In this document: one piece after another, positions 44,461 through 54,610 of the stretch | Layout of the letters: each line of letters starts with the position of its first letter | How positions within the stretch are numbered: position 1 is the first letter of the stretch | From: Sympetrum striolatum | Taxonomy: Eukaryota; Arthropoda; Insecta; Odonata; Libellulidae | NCBI GenBank assembly: GCA_947579665.1 | Contig: OX388350.1 | Coordinates: forward strand, 35,125,393 to 35,189,392 | DNA length: 64,000 nucleotides | Direction of reading: 5' to 3' | Program-made: the position numbers and the translations under genes | The notes under the pieces: generated by a model | What the model was told of the DNA's origin: nothing | Seen by the model: the letters and a program-made list of their open reading frames with translations, nothing else | Database searches by the model: none

Positions 44461-44627
44461 TTTAGTTTCATAGCTATTCTCCATACTGACCTATGATATA
44501 TCCTCCACCTGACCTTGTAACTAAACTACTTGCTTATAATGATGTATTTTTTAATTTTCATGTACTCATTTACATCGATTTATCTATGTAAATATGATTC
44601 TGTGATTTTTTTGCCTTTCAGATGTTT
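44461..44627 (+). repeat. Dispersed direct repeat, partner at 38928
   Basis: Same block order as 38928-39062, ending in TTTTTTGCCTTTCAGAT. This copy has an extra segment near 44500 (CCTCCACCTGACCTTG) not found in the other. Confidence 0.6.
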
Positions 44628-45150
44628 ACAAATATAATTAGAATCTGTGATGTGAAATACTAGACAAAAACGGAAAAATCTCTATCATCTGTCCTCGACT
44701 AATGAGGAAATTCTATGGATTCCTTTTAATTCCCTATTAATAGGAGTTAGCATCGTGATAATTTACGATTAATTAATAAATATAATAACACGGTACCATA
44801 CCAGCTTGCAAAAATTATCACACCTATAATGCACCTCTGAGAAGATTACATCGATTAGGTAATAGTTACCTTAAAAATGCTGACATACATCATTGTAGTT
44901 TAAACACAATTAAAATATAAGTCCTTTAAAATGTTGGTTAAGAGCTTCAAATGTGCTTTGTAACCTTAATGTAAATTAAAGTATATTACTTTGTATTATT
45001 ACAATGTATTATTACAGTGTATTTTTAAATAGTAATTTTATATCATAATTTATTAAGTGATTTGTGATGTGTTTTGATGTGATTTGGTTCTATGTCATTC
45101 TTACCTTGTAACCAAATGGATATCTCGCTGAGTAAATAAATATATAAATA
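44628..45150. other. Possible retroelement 3' tail at the right end
   Basis: From about 45040 to 45150 the sequence has TTGTGATGTGTTTTGATG, then TTACCTTGTAACCAAATGG, and ends in AAATAAATATATAAATAAAT, which looks like a LINE or SINE tail on the plus strand. No coding support. Confidence 0.3.
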
Positions 45151-45765
45151 AATAACACGCTGAAATTTCCGCCTGAGATTGTAAACAGAACTCGACCCCC
45201 GGTGGATGTCTTTAAAAGTAAACAACCATGGGCTCATCTAAATAACGCTCACAATCCGGCGTAAAGTTTTATTTTAGAATGGAGGAGATCCGAATACTTA
45301 ACCTCCCGGGAATCCTAAGGTACTTGCCGAGACCGAAATAGATGAACAGTGAAAATCTATCGCAAACTGAAAGTCCGCCAAAAATCCGATGTTTTGGACG
45401 GTCCATTGCGACGCGAGAGCGACAGTGAGAAATTTGGGACGATTGACGAATATTTCGTCTCCGACAGAAAAACCGGAGGACAAATAGCGACGGTTTTTTA
45501 CACATCCGAGGAAATCAAGGTCTCTTTCGCTGTCCCGGGAAAACGTACTTTACTCATAATGTCGATTATATTAAGCTAACCCGTTCTCAGAGGCTGAAGG
45601 TTCGAGGGGCCCTACTTGTTTATCTCGTAATTCGAGAAAGTATACCAATCTAAAATTACTTCCTTGTTTTGGCATGACATATTTTCATGTCGCTGAAGAG
45701 TAAGAAAATTGTATAATATTTGCACATGATTTTTTGTGCAACCGGTGAAATATCATAAAATGATA
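45151..45765. other. CpG-containing patch with overlapping frames
   Basis: Frames at 45349-45579 (plus) and 45269-45505 and 45298-45483 (minus) overlap in a CpG-containing segment (45280-45545). The plus frame has mixed composition (FGTIDEYFVSDRKTGG) but no known motif. Confidence 0.3.
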
Positions 45766-45965
45766 TTATAAATCTAATACAATAATAAAATAGAAAATAG
45801 AATGATACAAATAAAATATTATAATAAAATGGTATTATGAATTTAATATAATAATAAATAAATATGTATAATGATAAAAATTAAATATAATTTGAAAATA
45901 GTATACATTTAATATGTTTAAAATTAAATATAATAATGAAATTTTAATAATATAATAATTAAACA
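45766..45965. repeat. AT-only low-complexity tract
   Basis: Imperfect repeats of ATAATAAAAT and AATATAATAATA-type words with almost no G or C. Confidence 0.75.
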
Positions 45966-46819
45966 CCACAGTAATTAGACATTATAATAAAAATAAAAAT
46001 CATGCGACCAGTAAAAAAAAAATAATGAATAAAATCGTATGAAAAGGTTAAGAAGTGCTCCTCTCTGATAGGATAGGTACGAAGTAACGCCTAAGAATGT
46101 TGATTTTATGCGACATTTAATGATATTTGGATGTATTTCATTCTCCGACAAATATGCTAAAATATTGTGGTACATGGTTATCTCATTATAAGTTAAGCAA
46201 AAATTGATGCCTTAGAAACTTATGTACGTTACATATGTCTATTTTCGTAAATGATGACAACGATAAATGCCTTATATGAAAATGATAATTTCTCTATGAC
46301 GTAATGCTTTGTAACAGTAGAACAAAAATATCAGGAAGAACACCACCATAAAATTAATATTATCATTAAAAATATTACAGTCCTCTACAAGCTTCTAAAA
46401 ACAGTGCATCATGGAAAGGGTTACTTTCACTTTCGTAAAATTTAAGAATAGCAACCAGGGTCATAACGTCAGAGGCTTAGCGCAGTAAACGCTGAAAATA
46501 AAATTACTACCCGAAATATCCCAGGAGATATTACTTCCCGCATTTGCCAAACACTATCTTGTTTCACGGGTACCACTAGTAAGTGTAGTCAGCACTGTTT
46601 TCGCCTTAGAAAGCGGTCTACCGTTCAATTTCCGATGGAAACCCGGATTTCGGATTTTCAACAGGTGGAGTATCAAGCCTATAAATATTCCATTACAATT
46701 AAAATTTATTAAATGTTCATGAATATAAACAGCATTATACAAAATATGATATGGGAACCGAGAAAGAACAAAGACGTAGAGTGGAAAGATGAAGGAATAT
46801 GGAAAGGAAAATGAAACAA
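45966..46819. other. No recognised feature
   Basis: AT-rich. Minus frames at 45975-46175 and 46554-46742 lack motifs. Confidence 0.4.
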
Positions 46820-47140
46820 CCAGATAAGGATTAGAGGTTTAAAATCTCCCATAGCCGTCTTTGTCGGTGTGCCTCGCCCCATTCGCCGGTATTCGGTGAA
46901 AACAGGAAAGGAACGCCGCCCTGCTTTTAGAAATACCCAATTCACATTTCGATAGCGATGCTTCCTTCTTCAGGGGATATTAGGTACTTATTGACCCCTG
47001 AGGAGAAGGAGGAGTATTTCTATAAAAAAAAGGCTGGGTTCCTCTACTGTATTCTCCGAATACAGGTGAATGAGGCGAGGCACGCCGACAAAGACGGTTA
47101 TTGGAGATTTAAACCTTTAATTTATTAACAACCGTGTTCC
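46820..47140. mobile_element. Foldback repeat, copy 5 (full palindrome)
   Basis: Both arms are present. Left: GAGGTTTAAAATCTCCCATA, then GCCGTCTTTGTCGG and CGCCGGTATTCGG. Right: CGAATACAGGTGAATGAGGC, then GCCGACAAAGACGGTTATTG and GAGATTTAAACCTTTAA. The arms meet at a short apex near 46975-46995, where CTTCAGGGG faces CCCCTGAGG. On the minus strand CTGAAGA (46973-46967), a stem and GAAA (46950-46947) form the hammerhead-like core. ATGTGAATTGGG follows, and its GGG can pair with the preceding CCC. Transcribed, the whole unit would fold into one long hairpin. Confidence 0.8.
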
Positions 47141-47881
47141 ATATTTTCTTTCTTTACAGGGACGAGGAAGTAAAATAGTCACACATTCTTTGCCTGGCTC
47201 TAATGAGGAAAGAAAAAAACCACCCTAATAATCTTTAAATAAGAAAAACCATCATAAAAAGCACGCAAGGGATTAAGCATATCAAACATGACTTACATGA
47301 TAAATCGACTCCCTTGTTTCTGTATCGACCCCAAAGAGCGAGACAAATACACAATAACACGCAATTGTAACTCTGGGAATCAAGATAAAAGGCACTAAAT
47401 ACTATTTACGTTTACATAGGATTTAACTCGGTGTCGAAACGTGCTCGTGTCTCCCAAGAACATTTATTAATTTCGAAACTAATTTCAGCGAAATAATACC
47501 GCGCTTTCAGAAAACAATTGACTCCCTGTTCCTCACTTAAGCCACTATCTCCCGAAACATCTACCCCTTTCAAACCTCCTTCAAGTTCCATCGCTACTTC
47601 CTGATTCGAACAGAGCTACTTCTTACTACATCACTTACAATGCCCAAACGAAGCACGAAACTCTCCGCCTAATTTGCATATTTGTACCCGAAGTATAGTC
47701 GTAACGCATGGCGTGAGAACCTTTCTGGAATCCCCTTCCACGAATCGGTACGCCTTACGAGGAACGCCGTCCGCTGTTCCCAAAATAATTCATAACGGGT
47801 CGATCCCAACTCCGTGTGGGGTACGAAAACAGTCGGTGGCTGCAATATTTCCCAAAGACCCCAAAATGTAATAATTTTTTC
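47141..47881. other. No recognised gene
   Basis: Overlapping frames at 47669-47905 (minus) and 47674-47871 (plus) lie in a CpG-containing patch and have no motifs. The rest is ordinary. Confidence 0.4.
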
Positions 47882-48348
47882 GATTAAGCATGCTCCTAAT
47901 ATCATAAATAAATGGAGAATTGAATTGAAGATTATAAATTAATTATTTTTGATTTTACTGATTAAACATACCTATTCCTGATATAATTTATAAATGGAGA
48001 ATTTTGAAGAATTTAAAATAAAGCTGTACTTTATTGATTAAACATATTCTTGATATAATCTATACATGGAGAGTTTTGTACAATTTAAATTTAAATTACA
48101 CGTTTTTGATTTGATTGATTAGACTTGTTCCTGATATCATCTATAAATGGCAATTTTTAAAGAATTTAAAATTAAACTTTATTAATTATATTGATTAAGC
48201 AATTTCATATATCATCAACATATGAGTGGAAAGTTTTTAAGAATTTGAATTTAAATTAATATTTATTGATTTTATTGATTAAAGATGTTCTTTTATATCA
48301 TCTATATCGTAAATGGAGAATTCGAAGAAACTAATTTAAAATTACTCT
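47882..48348 (+). repeat. Six-unit AT-rich minisatellite, 76-84 bp period
   Basis: Units begin with GATTAA (one GATTAG) at about 47882, 47961, 48037, 48118, 48194 and 48278. Each continues with a TTCCTGATATCATCTATAAA-like core, ATGGAGAATTTT, AAGAATTTAAA and a T-rich link. Units are clearly related but diverged, with short length changes. There are no unique spacers, so it is a tandem array and not a CRISPR. Confidence 0.8.
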
Positions 48349-48924
48349 TCAAGAAAATTCCGCGCTTTCTCAAAGAATGCTTTTTATATTCATGAATGTT
48401 TTTGATGAAAGGTGGAATTTTAGGGCTTAAATTTTATTTTCTTCAATTTAATTTAAAGGCAAGGTGAAAGCTTCAGTGGTCAATTCTATATTTTGGCCAC
48501 TATTAATGACAGAGAAAAAAATATTTTTTATTGTCTATGGTCCCAACCTACTAGTAGAACACAGCGATAATGGTACGAAAGCTAAGCTAGGCTATGCTAT
48601 TTAATTCTCAGCAATAAAATGCATCCACATCAATCCTAACTAAATGCTACGAAAATTGTAATCTACAGGATCATTGTGCTGCTGTTACATTTTACACTCA
48701 AAGCAATCTGACAAAGTGAGAAAAGCAGAAGAATTTCGCTAAACCTAACTCATTACCATTGTCATTCATACAGTCTTCTACATATTTGTACTTACCATAC
48801 AAACCGCTTTTCGCTATGAGGCTAGGGTTCTATGCACCATGACTCTACTTCCTAAACAGAATATTTCGTTCCGTATCGGAAAAATTATTCGGTATTAAGA
48901 AAAAAATAATTTTCGAAGTGACTC
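48349..48924. other. No recognised feature
   Basis: No frame above 60 codons, no repeat ends and no tRNA-like segment seen. Confidence 0.4.
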
Positions 48925-49125
48925 TAGACTTTTCGAAGTTCTAGCACCCGTTTCCATAGTCATTCACGCTGTCTCCGAATGGCCTACATAACATAGGGAG
49001 GATGCATAATATCGGCTACTTACTCAGAGAAAGTAGGTATTTTCTATGAATTTATTAAGTAGATTAAGTGTTTGTGTACATTTCTATCTTCCCATCCCAT
49101 ATATTCACATACATTGTGAATCTTC
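48925..49125 (-). pseudogene. LINE reverse-transcriptase C-terminal fragment, heavily decayed
   Basis: On the minus strand the sequence reads YMGWEDRN, then TFSE-VADIMHPPYVM with stops. This parallels the better copy at 61640-62075 (TGWESLED, TFSEDVSDMMRPLCYVGRSD) and the 57.6-kb copy. It is the same LINE lineage with several stops. Confidence 0.5.
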
Positions 49126-49434
49126 ACCCGTACGGTAGGGCTCATCTCAAAGCTTCTGGATAACCGGACCTGAGAAAAACAGTTGCTTTCTCCTACCTTT
49201 TTCAATACGTTTCTGAATCACCGTTTACATATTATATACCTACATTTATTTAAAAATAACGATACATTTATGTATTCACATGCGTTATGTGAACGATTTT
49301 TCAAGCGCCAGTATCCAAAACCTACCAAACCAACGCCCAGCACGGCTGACAGCTAATTGTTTACCTAACACGTTATATAAGTGTATGAGAAAACTATAAT
49401 TTATGACTATTACTGGTGGAGCAAACTATAATGT
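49126..49434. other. No recognised feature
   Basis: Probably includes more decayed LINE sequence. No motif is readable. Confidence 0.35.
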
Positions 49435-49677
49435 AGTTTTGTAACAGAACAATTGAGCAGTGGAACGTCTTGCCTGGGAGTATTTTTGAGCCGTTCCCTC
49501 CTCGTGTGCGTACCTTTAAGGCAAAGTTGAAGAACGTCTTGTAAGGAAAGAAGATGTTATTTGTTTGAATCTTAAGGTAGAATTTTGTAGGGAAAAAGAC
49601 GTTAGTTAAAACAAATATTGTTCAAAAGGTTACTTTCCTAATTGTAAAGTGTATTGATTGAATGTTTTTATAAGGTA
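49435..49677 (+). pseudogene. LINE reverse-transcriptase C-terminus
   Basis: A plus frame ending at 49544 reads IEQWNVLPGSIFEPFPPRV and then RTFKAKLKNVL. This is the xxWNxLP...FKxxL ending of LINE reverse transcriptases. The 3' untranslated region follows up to the Helitron array, which begins at 49678. The remaining peptide has no stop, and the rest of the element is missing. Confidence 0.65.
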
Positions 49678-49831
49678 CTAGCTGTACCCGTTCACACGTT
49701 GTTGTGTTTAGAGAAGTGTGATCTCTTTCTTGCCTTGCTTGCCTCTGTTCACTCGTTTCTAATGATCGTTCTTCTCTTCTCCTTTTTGCTTGATTTGTAG
49801 ATAGACCAATAGCACTTCGCGTTGGCGGCAT
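49678..49831 (-). pseudogene. Helitron N-terminal protein fragment in unit A
   Basis: A frame starting at 49831 reads MPPTRSAIGLSTNQAKRRRE and then a SEQRQARQERD stretch. This is the arginine- and glutamine-rich pattern found at the start of many Helitron replication proteins. After about 50 codons it runs through the element terminus, where the terminal hairpin is read as NTTTCERVQLV. In an intact Helitron this segment lies far from the 3' end, so an internal deletion has joined protein start and element end. An identical copy is in unit C. Confidence 0.6.
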
Positions 49832-51102
49832 AATTGTAGGGTTAAATAAAACGTATTTCCAATTATTTTCTTCAGCTGGAAATTAATAATACTTTTATTT
49901 ATTCGCGTATTAATAATTTATTCTCGTATTAATAATTGCAAAAGTTTTTGACTGCATTTTTGTATTTATTAGAATTTGCTGGCGAAAAATCGAACGTCAA
50001 ATGCATTAATGTTCTTTTTTGTAATTTAAATTAATTTTTTGAAATCTTATAAGAAATACAATTTATGTATTTAAAATATTTTAAATTTTAATATAATTAG
50101 TAATATTTAAACAATAATTGAAAAAATATAAATTCTACCCAAATGGGATCAATTTATGTATCGTACTTCTATTTTTCCCGTAGAAAATCCATTCGCAATT
50201 TGTATGGCAGGCAGCTATTCGCGTTGCAAGGCTATTATAATGAAATCATACATACTATCTACATTACTTTCATTCAGTATATAAGAAAATATATTATCAC
50301 AGTACCTTTTCAGTTCGGAGTAAGATATGCTAAATTATGTGCTACTCTACACTTCGCATCTAGCAAATCTCAAATAGAACACATATTCAACTGAAGAAGA
50401 CCTAAAAATTAAATTCAGTCTCGTCAAAGACATAAAATAAATTGAAATGTTGAAAATAGATGATATTTGTAATCAAAGTCGGTAACGTCATCAACTCACC
50501 AAGTTGTCCAGTACATACAATCTCTTGAATTTATCAAAATATAATTTTCATTAAATATCAAAAACCGTTTACTCCACGATAATATACGTAAATATTTACG
50601 TTGCTATAAACAAACATCATTTGAATACGGGAGTAAATTCTCAATGTGTTCTTATGAGAAAATTCAACAATCGCATTCGTCGTAACTGAGAAATAGTTTG
50701 TTTATAGCCTCAAAATTCATCAAAATTATCATCTAATTATCTCTAAGTCTCGTAATTTCCGATCGTAAACTATATTTCATGACCAAAATAAGAAACTTTA
50801 TTCAATTTCCCTTCTTTTGGTGGTACTTCTAAATCCATACGTTGGTTATTTCTAATTTAATTTTGCGAAAGAAAGGAAGCATGCAAGTGATAAAATCGAA
50901 GTTTACATGTATTTCTTATGGAAACTGTTTTTCCTTCTGGAGTCGAACTGAGTACTCCGATTAAAATAAAAATTTACAAAAACCTTCCCGGGGATATACG
51001 TAATAATTTCCCAAATTTTCACGACGATTGGATGTATGGTTTTTGAATCTATCGAGTACAGACAGACAGACAGACAGACACACATTCATTTTTATATATA
51101 TA
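49678..51102 (-). mobile_element. Helitron unit A (non-autonomous)
   Basis: On the minus strand the unit ends at CTAG (49681-49678) followed by T, after a small ACAC/GTGT hairpin and GAACGGGTACAG. CTRR with an upstream hairpin and insertion between A and T is the Helitron 3' signature. The 5' side (about 51101 downward) reads ATATATAAAAATGAATGTG, then TCTG repeats, then ATTCAAAAACCATACATCC. That is the typical start, but the TC of this copy is lost where unit B abuts. It is nearly identical to unit C. No Rep or helicase domain remains; only a short N-terminal-like frame lies near the 3' end. Confidence 0.8.
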
Positions 51103-52714
51103 CTAGCTGTACCCGTTCACACGTTGTTGTGTTTGAACAAAAAGGCAGTTTTGATATCTCAAACATAATTTAGTAATGATCAAATTTATGCAATACATCA
51201 AAATGAAAATTAACAATAAAATTATCCCTACATATATGTCATTTGAGTATAACATATGTACAAAACATAGATATACATAGTTGATGGTAGAATAAACATG
51301 CTTCTTCACCTGTGATATTAAACAATATTGCTAACGTATTTAAATGGAACAATAATTTTGTAATTATTAAATATCATCATGAAATTAATGATATTTGATG
51401 ATTGATGGTGAACTTTATCTTAGTAGTGCTTGTAAATATACAACATTTTTTGTTTTCCTATCTGGTGCAAGAACAAATAAATTTGATGGTTTTCTAACTC
51501 GTGAACACCCAACGTACAGCTGTCCATGTGAGAAGCATGGATTTATCAAATTCAATCCACATATTTGTAATGATTGTCCCTGTGCTTTGTTAATGGTCAT
51601 TGCAAAGGCTAGTCGTACAGGAAACAGTAGAAGTTTGAATTAAAATGGAGTATCTGTTGGTATCATGGGAATGCGTGGTAGTAGTACATGTTCCCCTTGG
51701 TGTTTTCCATTTAAAATGGTTGCCTCAATTATGTTATTCATAAATGCACAAATGGGATCAATTTATGTATCGTACTTCTATTTTTCCCGTAGAAACTCCA
51801 TTCGCAATTTGAATGGCAGGCAGCTATTCGCGTTACAAGGCTATTATAATGAAATCATATATACTATCTACATTACTTTCATTCGGTACATAAGAAAATA
51901 TATCATCACAGTACCTTTTCAGTTCGGAGTAAGATATGCTAAATTATGTGCTACTCTACACTTCGCATCTCGCAAATCTGAAAAAGAACACATATTCAAC
52001 TGAAGAAGACCTAAAAATGAAATTCAGTCAAAGACATAAAATAAATTGAAATGTTGAAAATAGATGACATTTGTAATCAAAGTCGGTAACGTCATCAACT
52101 CACCAAGTTGTGCAGTACATACAATCTCTTGAATTTATCAGAATATCATTTTCATTAAATATCAAAAACCGTTCACTCCACGATAATATACGTAAATATT
52201 TACGTTGCTATAAACAAACATCATTTGAATACTGGAGTAAATTCTCAATGTGTTCTTATGAGAAAATTCAACAATCGCATTCGTCGTAACTGAGAAACAG
52301 TTTGTTTATAGCCTAAAAATTCATCAAAATTATCATCTAATTATTCAAAGTCTCGTAATTTCCGATCGTAAACTATATTTCATGACCAAAATAAGAAACT
52401 TTATTCAATTTCCCTTCTTTTGGTGGTACTTCTAAATCCATACGTTGGTTAATTCTAATTTAATTTTGCGAAAGAAAGGAAGCATGCAAGTGATAAAATC
52501 GAAGTTTACATGTATTTCTTATGGTAACTGTTTTTCCTTCTGGAGTCGAACTGAGTACTCCGATTAAAATAAAAATTTACAAAAACCTTCCCGGGGATAT
52601 ACGTAATAATTTCCCAAATTTTCACGACGATTGGATGTATGGTTTTTGAATCTATCGAGTACAGACAGACAGACAGACAGACAGACACACATTCATTTTT
52701 ATATATATAATAGA
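51103..52714 (-). mobile_element. Helitron unit B (helicase remnant)
   Basis: The 5' end on the minus strand is TCTATTATATATATAAAAAT (52714 downward), followed by the TCTG repeat and the family 5' region. The 3' end is CTAG (51106-51103) after the same hairpin and GTACAG as units A and C. The 5' ~960 bp match A and C closely. The 3' half is different and carries the helicase end (51415-51750). Unit C ends exactly where this unit's TC begins, so the two abut. Confidence 0.85.
51415..51750 (-). pseudogene. Helitron Pif1-type helicase, C-terminal fragment
   Basis: The minus strand encodes the last part of a Helitron Rep/helicase protein. Landmarks are NNIIEATILNGKHQGEHV, LLPRIPMIPTDTPF, then [39 protein letters not shown] and KTKNVVY, ending at a stop near 51415. 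The TINKAQGQS and QLYVxxSRVxxP blocks are conserved in the helicase C-terminal region (motifs V-VI) of Helitron Pif1 proteins. A stop codon interrupts it between TDTPF and FK. The rest of the helicase and the Rep domain are deleted. Its position ~300 bp from the element 3' end matches the usual Helitron layout. It is dead coding sequence. Confidence 0.9.
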
Positions 52715-52868
52715 CTAGCTGTACCCGTTCACACGTTGTTGTGTTTAGAGAAGTGTGATCTCTTTCTTGCCTTGCTTGCCTCTGTTCACTCGTTTCTAAT
52801 GATCGTTCTTCTCTTCTCCTTTTTGCTTGATTTGTAGATAGACCAATAGCACTTCGCGTTGGCGGCAT
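52715..52868 (-). pseudogene. Helitron N-terminal protein fragment in unit C
   Basis: Same peptide start as in unit A (MPPTRSAIGLSTNQAKRRRE). Here the frame continues past the CTAG terminus into the 5' end of unit B without a stop, giving a longer artificial frame (52868-52506). This readthrough exists only because the two elements abut and should not be taken as a gene. Confidence 0.6.
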
Positions 52869-54137
52869 AATTGTAGGGTTAAATAAAACGTATTTCCAAT
52901 TATTTTCTTCAGCTGGAAATTAATAATACTTTTATTTATTCGCGTATTAATAATTTATTCTCGTATTAATAATTGCAAAAGTTTTTGACTGCATTTTTGT
53001 ATTTATTAGAATTTGCTGGCGAAAAATCGAACGTCAAATGCATTAATGTTCTTTTTTGTAATTTAAATTAATTTTTTGAAATCTTATAAGAAATACAATT
53101 TATGTATTTAAAATATTTTAAATTTTAATATAATTAGTAATATTTAAACAATAATTGAAAAAATATATATTCTACCCAAATGGGATCAATTTATGTATCG
53201 TACTTCTATTTTTCCCGTAGAAAATCCATTCGCAATTTGTATGGCAGGCAGCTATTCGCGTTGCAAGGCTATTATAATGAAATCATACATACTATCTACA
53301 TTACTTCCATTCAGTATATAAGAAAATATATTATCACAGTACCTTATCAGTTCGGAGTAAGATATGCTAAATTATGTGCTACTCTACACTTCGCATCTAG
53401 CAAATCTCAAATAGAACACATATTCAACTGAAGAAGACCTAAAAATTAAATTCAGTCTCGTCAAAGACATAAAATAAATTGAAATGTTGAAAATAGATGA
53501 TATTTGTAATCAAAGTCGGTAACGTCATCAACTCACCAAGTTGTCCAGTACATACAATCTCTTGAATTTATCAAAATATAATTTTCATTAAATATCAAAA
53601 ACCGTTTACTCCACGATAATATACGTAAATATTTACGTTGCTATAAACAAACATCATTTGAATACGAGGAAATTCTCAATGTGTTCTTATGAGAAAATTC
53701 AACAATCGCATTCGTTGTAACTGAGAAATAGTTTGTTTATAGCCTCAAAATTCATCAAAATTATCATCTAATTATCTCTAAGTCTCGTAATTTCCGATCG
53801 TAAACTATATTTCATGACCAAAATAAGAAACTTAATTCAATTTCCCTTCTTTTGGTGGTACTTCTAAATCCATACGTTGGTTAATTCTAATTTAATTTTG
53901 CGAAAGAAAGGAAGCATGCAAGTGATAAAATCGAAGTTTACATGTATTTCTTATGGAAACTGTTTTTCCTTCTGGAGTCGAACTGAGTACTCCGATTAAA
54001 ATAAAAATTTACAAAAACCTTCCCGGGGATATACGTAATAATTTCCCATATTTTCACGATGATTGGATGTATGGTTTTTGAATCTATCGAGTACAGACAG
54101 ACAGACAGACACACATTCATTTTTATATATATATAGA
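52715..54137 (-). mobile_element. Helitron unit C (non-autonomous, near-identical to A)
   Basis: The 3' end CTAG (52718-52715) is directly followed on the minus strand by the TC start of unit B. The 5' end TCTATATATATATAAAAATG starts at 54137 and is preceded by A, so the A|TC flank is preserved. The interior matches unit A almost base for base. Differences include a short deletion near 53660 and a few substitutions. The unit has the same N-terminal fragment, TCTG repeat and 5' region. Confidence 0.85.
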
Positions 54138-54365
54138 TAGATATATTTTATTTTATTGAAAATTTTACAACTACTGCATGTTTTCTGTGGGGTTTTCCCT
54201 TCCTTCTAGGGAAAATTTAAGGCAGGTAAGTGCTCCCCTCACTACAAGTTACCATTCTCTTTGAAATTAAATTTAAATTTGACTATGCGTATAATGTAGA
54301 ATGTATTTCTATATAGTACTTCAACCACTGCCACTAGGTCCTGCACCTTCTTGCAGTGGTATGTA
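54138..54365 (-). mobile_element. Retroelement 3' untranslated fragment
   Basis: On the minus strand the sequence ends with CAGTAGTTGTAAAATTTTCA then ATAAAATAAAAT, a LINE-like tail placed beside the Helitron array. Upstream are GGAAGGGAAAACCCCACAG and GGTGCAGGACCTAGTGGCAG. No coding part is seen, so the lineage is unknown. Confidence 0.45.
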
Positions 54366-54610
54366 TATAATTATAATAATAATAAAGCCACAGTTAATCA
54401 AGGAAGTACAGCATTAACAACATACTAAGCGCAACGAGGATGAGGATAGGCGTGTGGAACAACGCATGTTCAAGCCACGTGCAGTAACGAATGCTCACTC
54501 AAACACGAGGAGCACTCAGAAATGATGGCACGAACCCGGCGTTGTTGCGTGCCTCAACTACCATCACAACCACTAGCCGGAAGCCCTCTGGATAAGCGCC
54601 ACCAACACCT
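54366..54610 (-). mobile_element. tRNA-derived SINE, third family
   Basis: The minus strand has a box A-like GGCTAGTGGTTGTGATGG and, about 40 bases on, a box B-like CGCCGGGTTCGTGCC. A body with CTGAGTGCTCCTCGTG and GTTGTTCCACACGCC follows, then an ATT-repeat tail (TTTATTATTATTATAATT) at 54366-54385. Head, body and short-repeat tail together support a SINE. The sequence differs from the SINEs at 8.3/35.1 kb and 9.6 kb. Confidence 0.6.

Noticed and set aside
47882..48348. CRISPR array
   Set aside because: The units are contiguous, diverged and long, with no constant repeat and unique-spacer pattern, and the genome is eukaryotic.
51060..51080. GACA microsatellite as an independent feature
   Set aside because: The same run is in all three Helitrons, so it is part of their 5' region.
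52506..52868. 120-codon protein gene
   Set aside because: It arises from readthrough of a Helitron N-terminal fragment into the adjoining Helitron 5' end.
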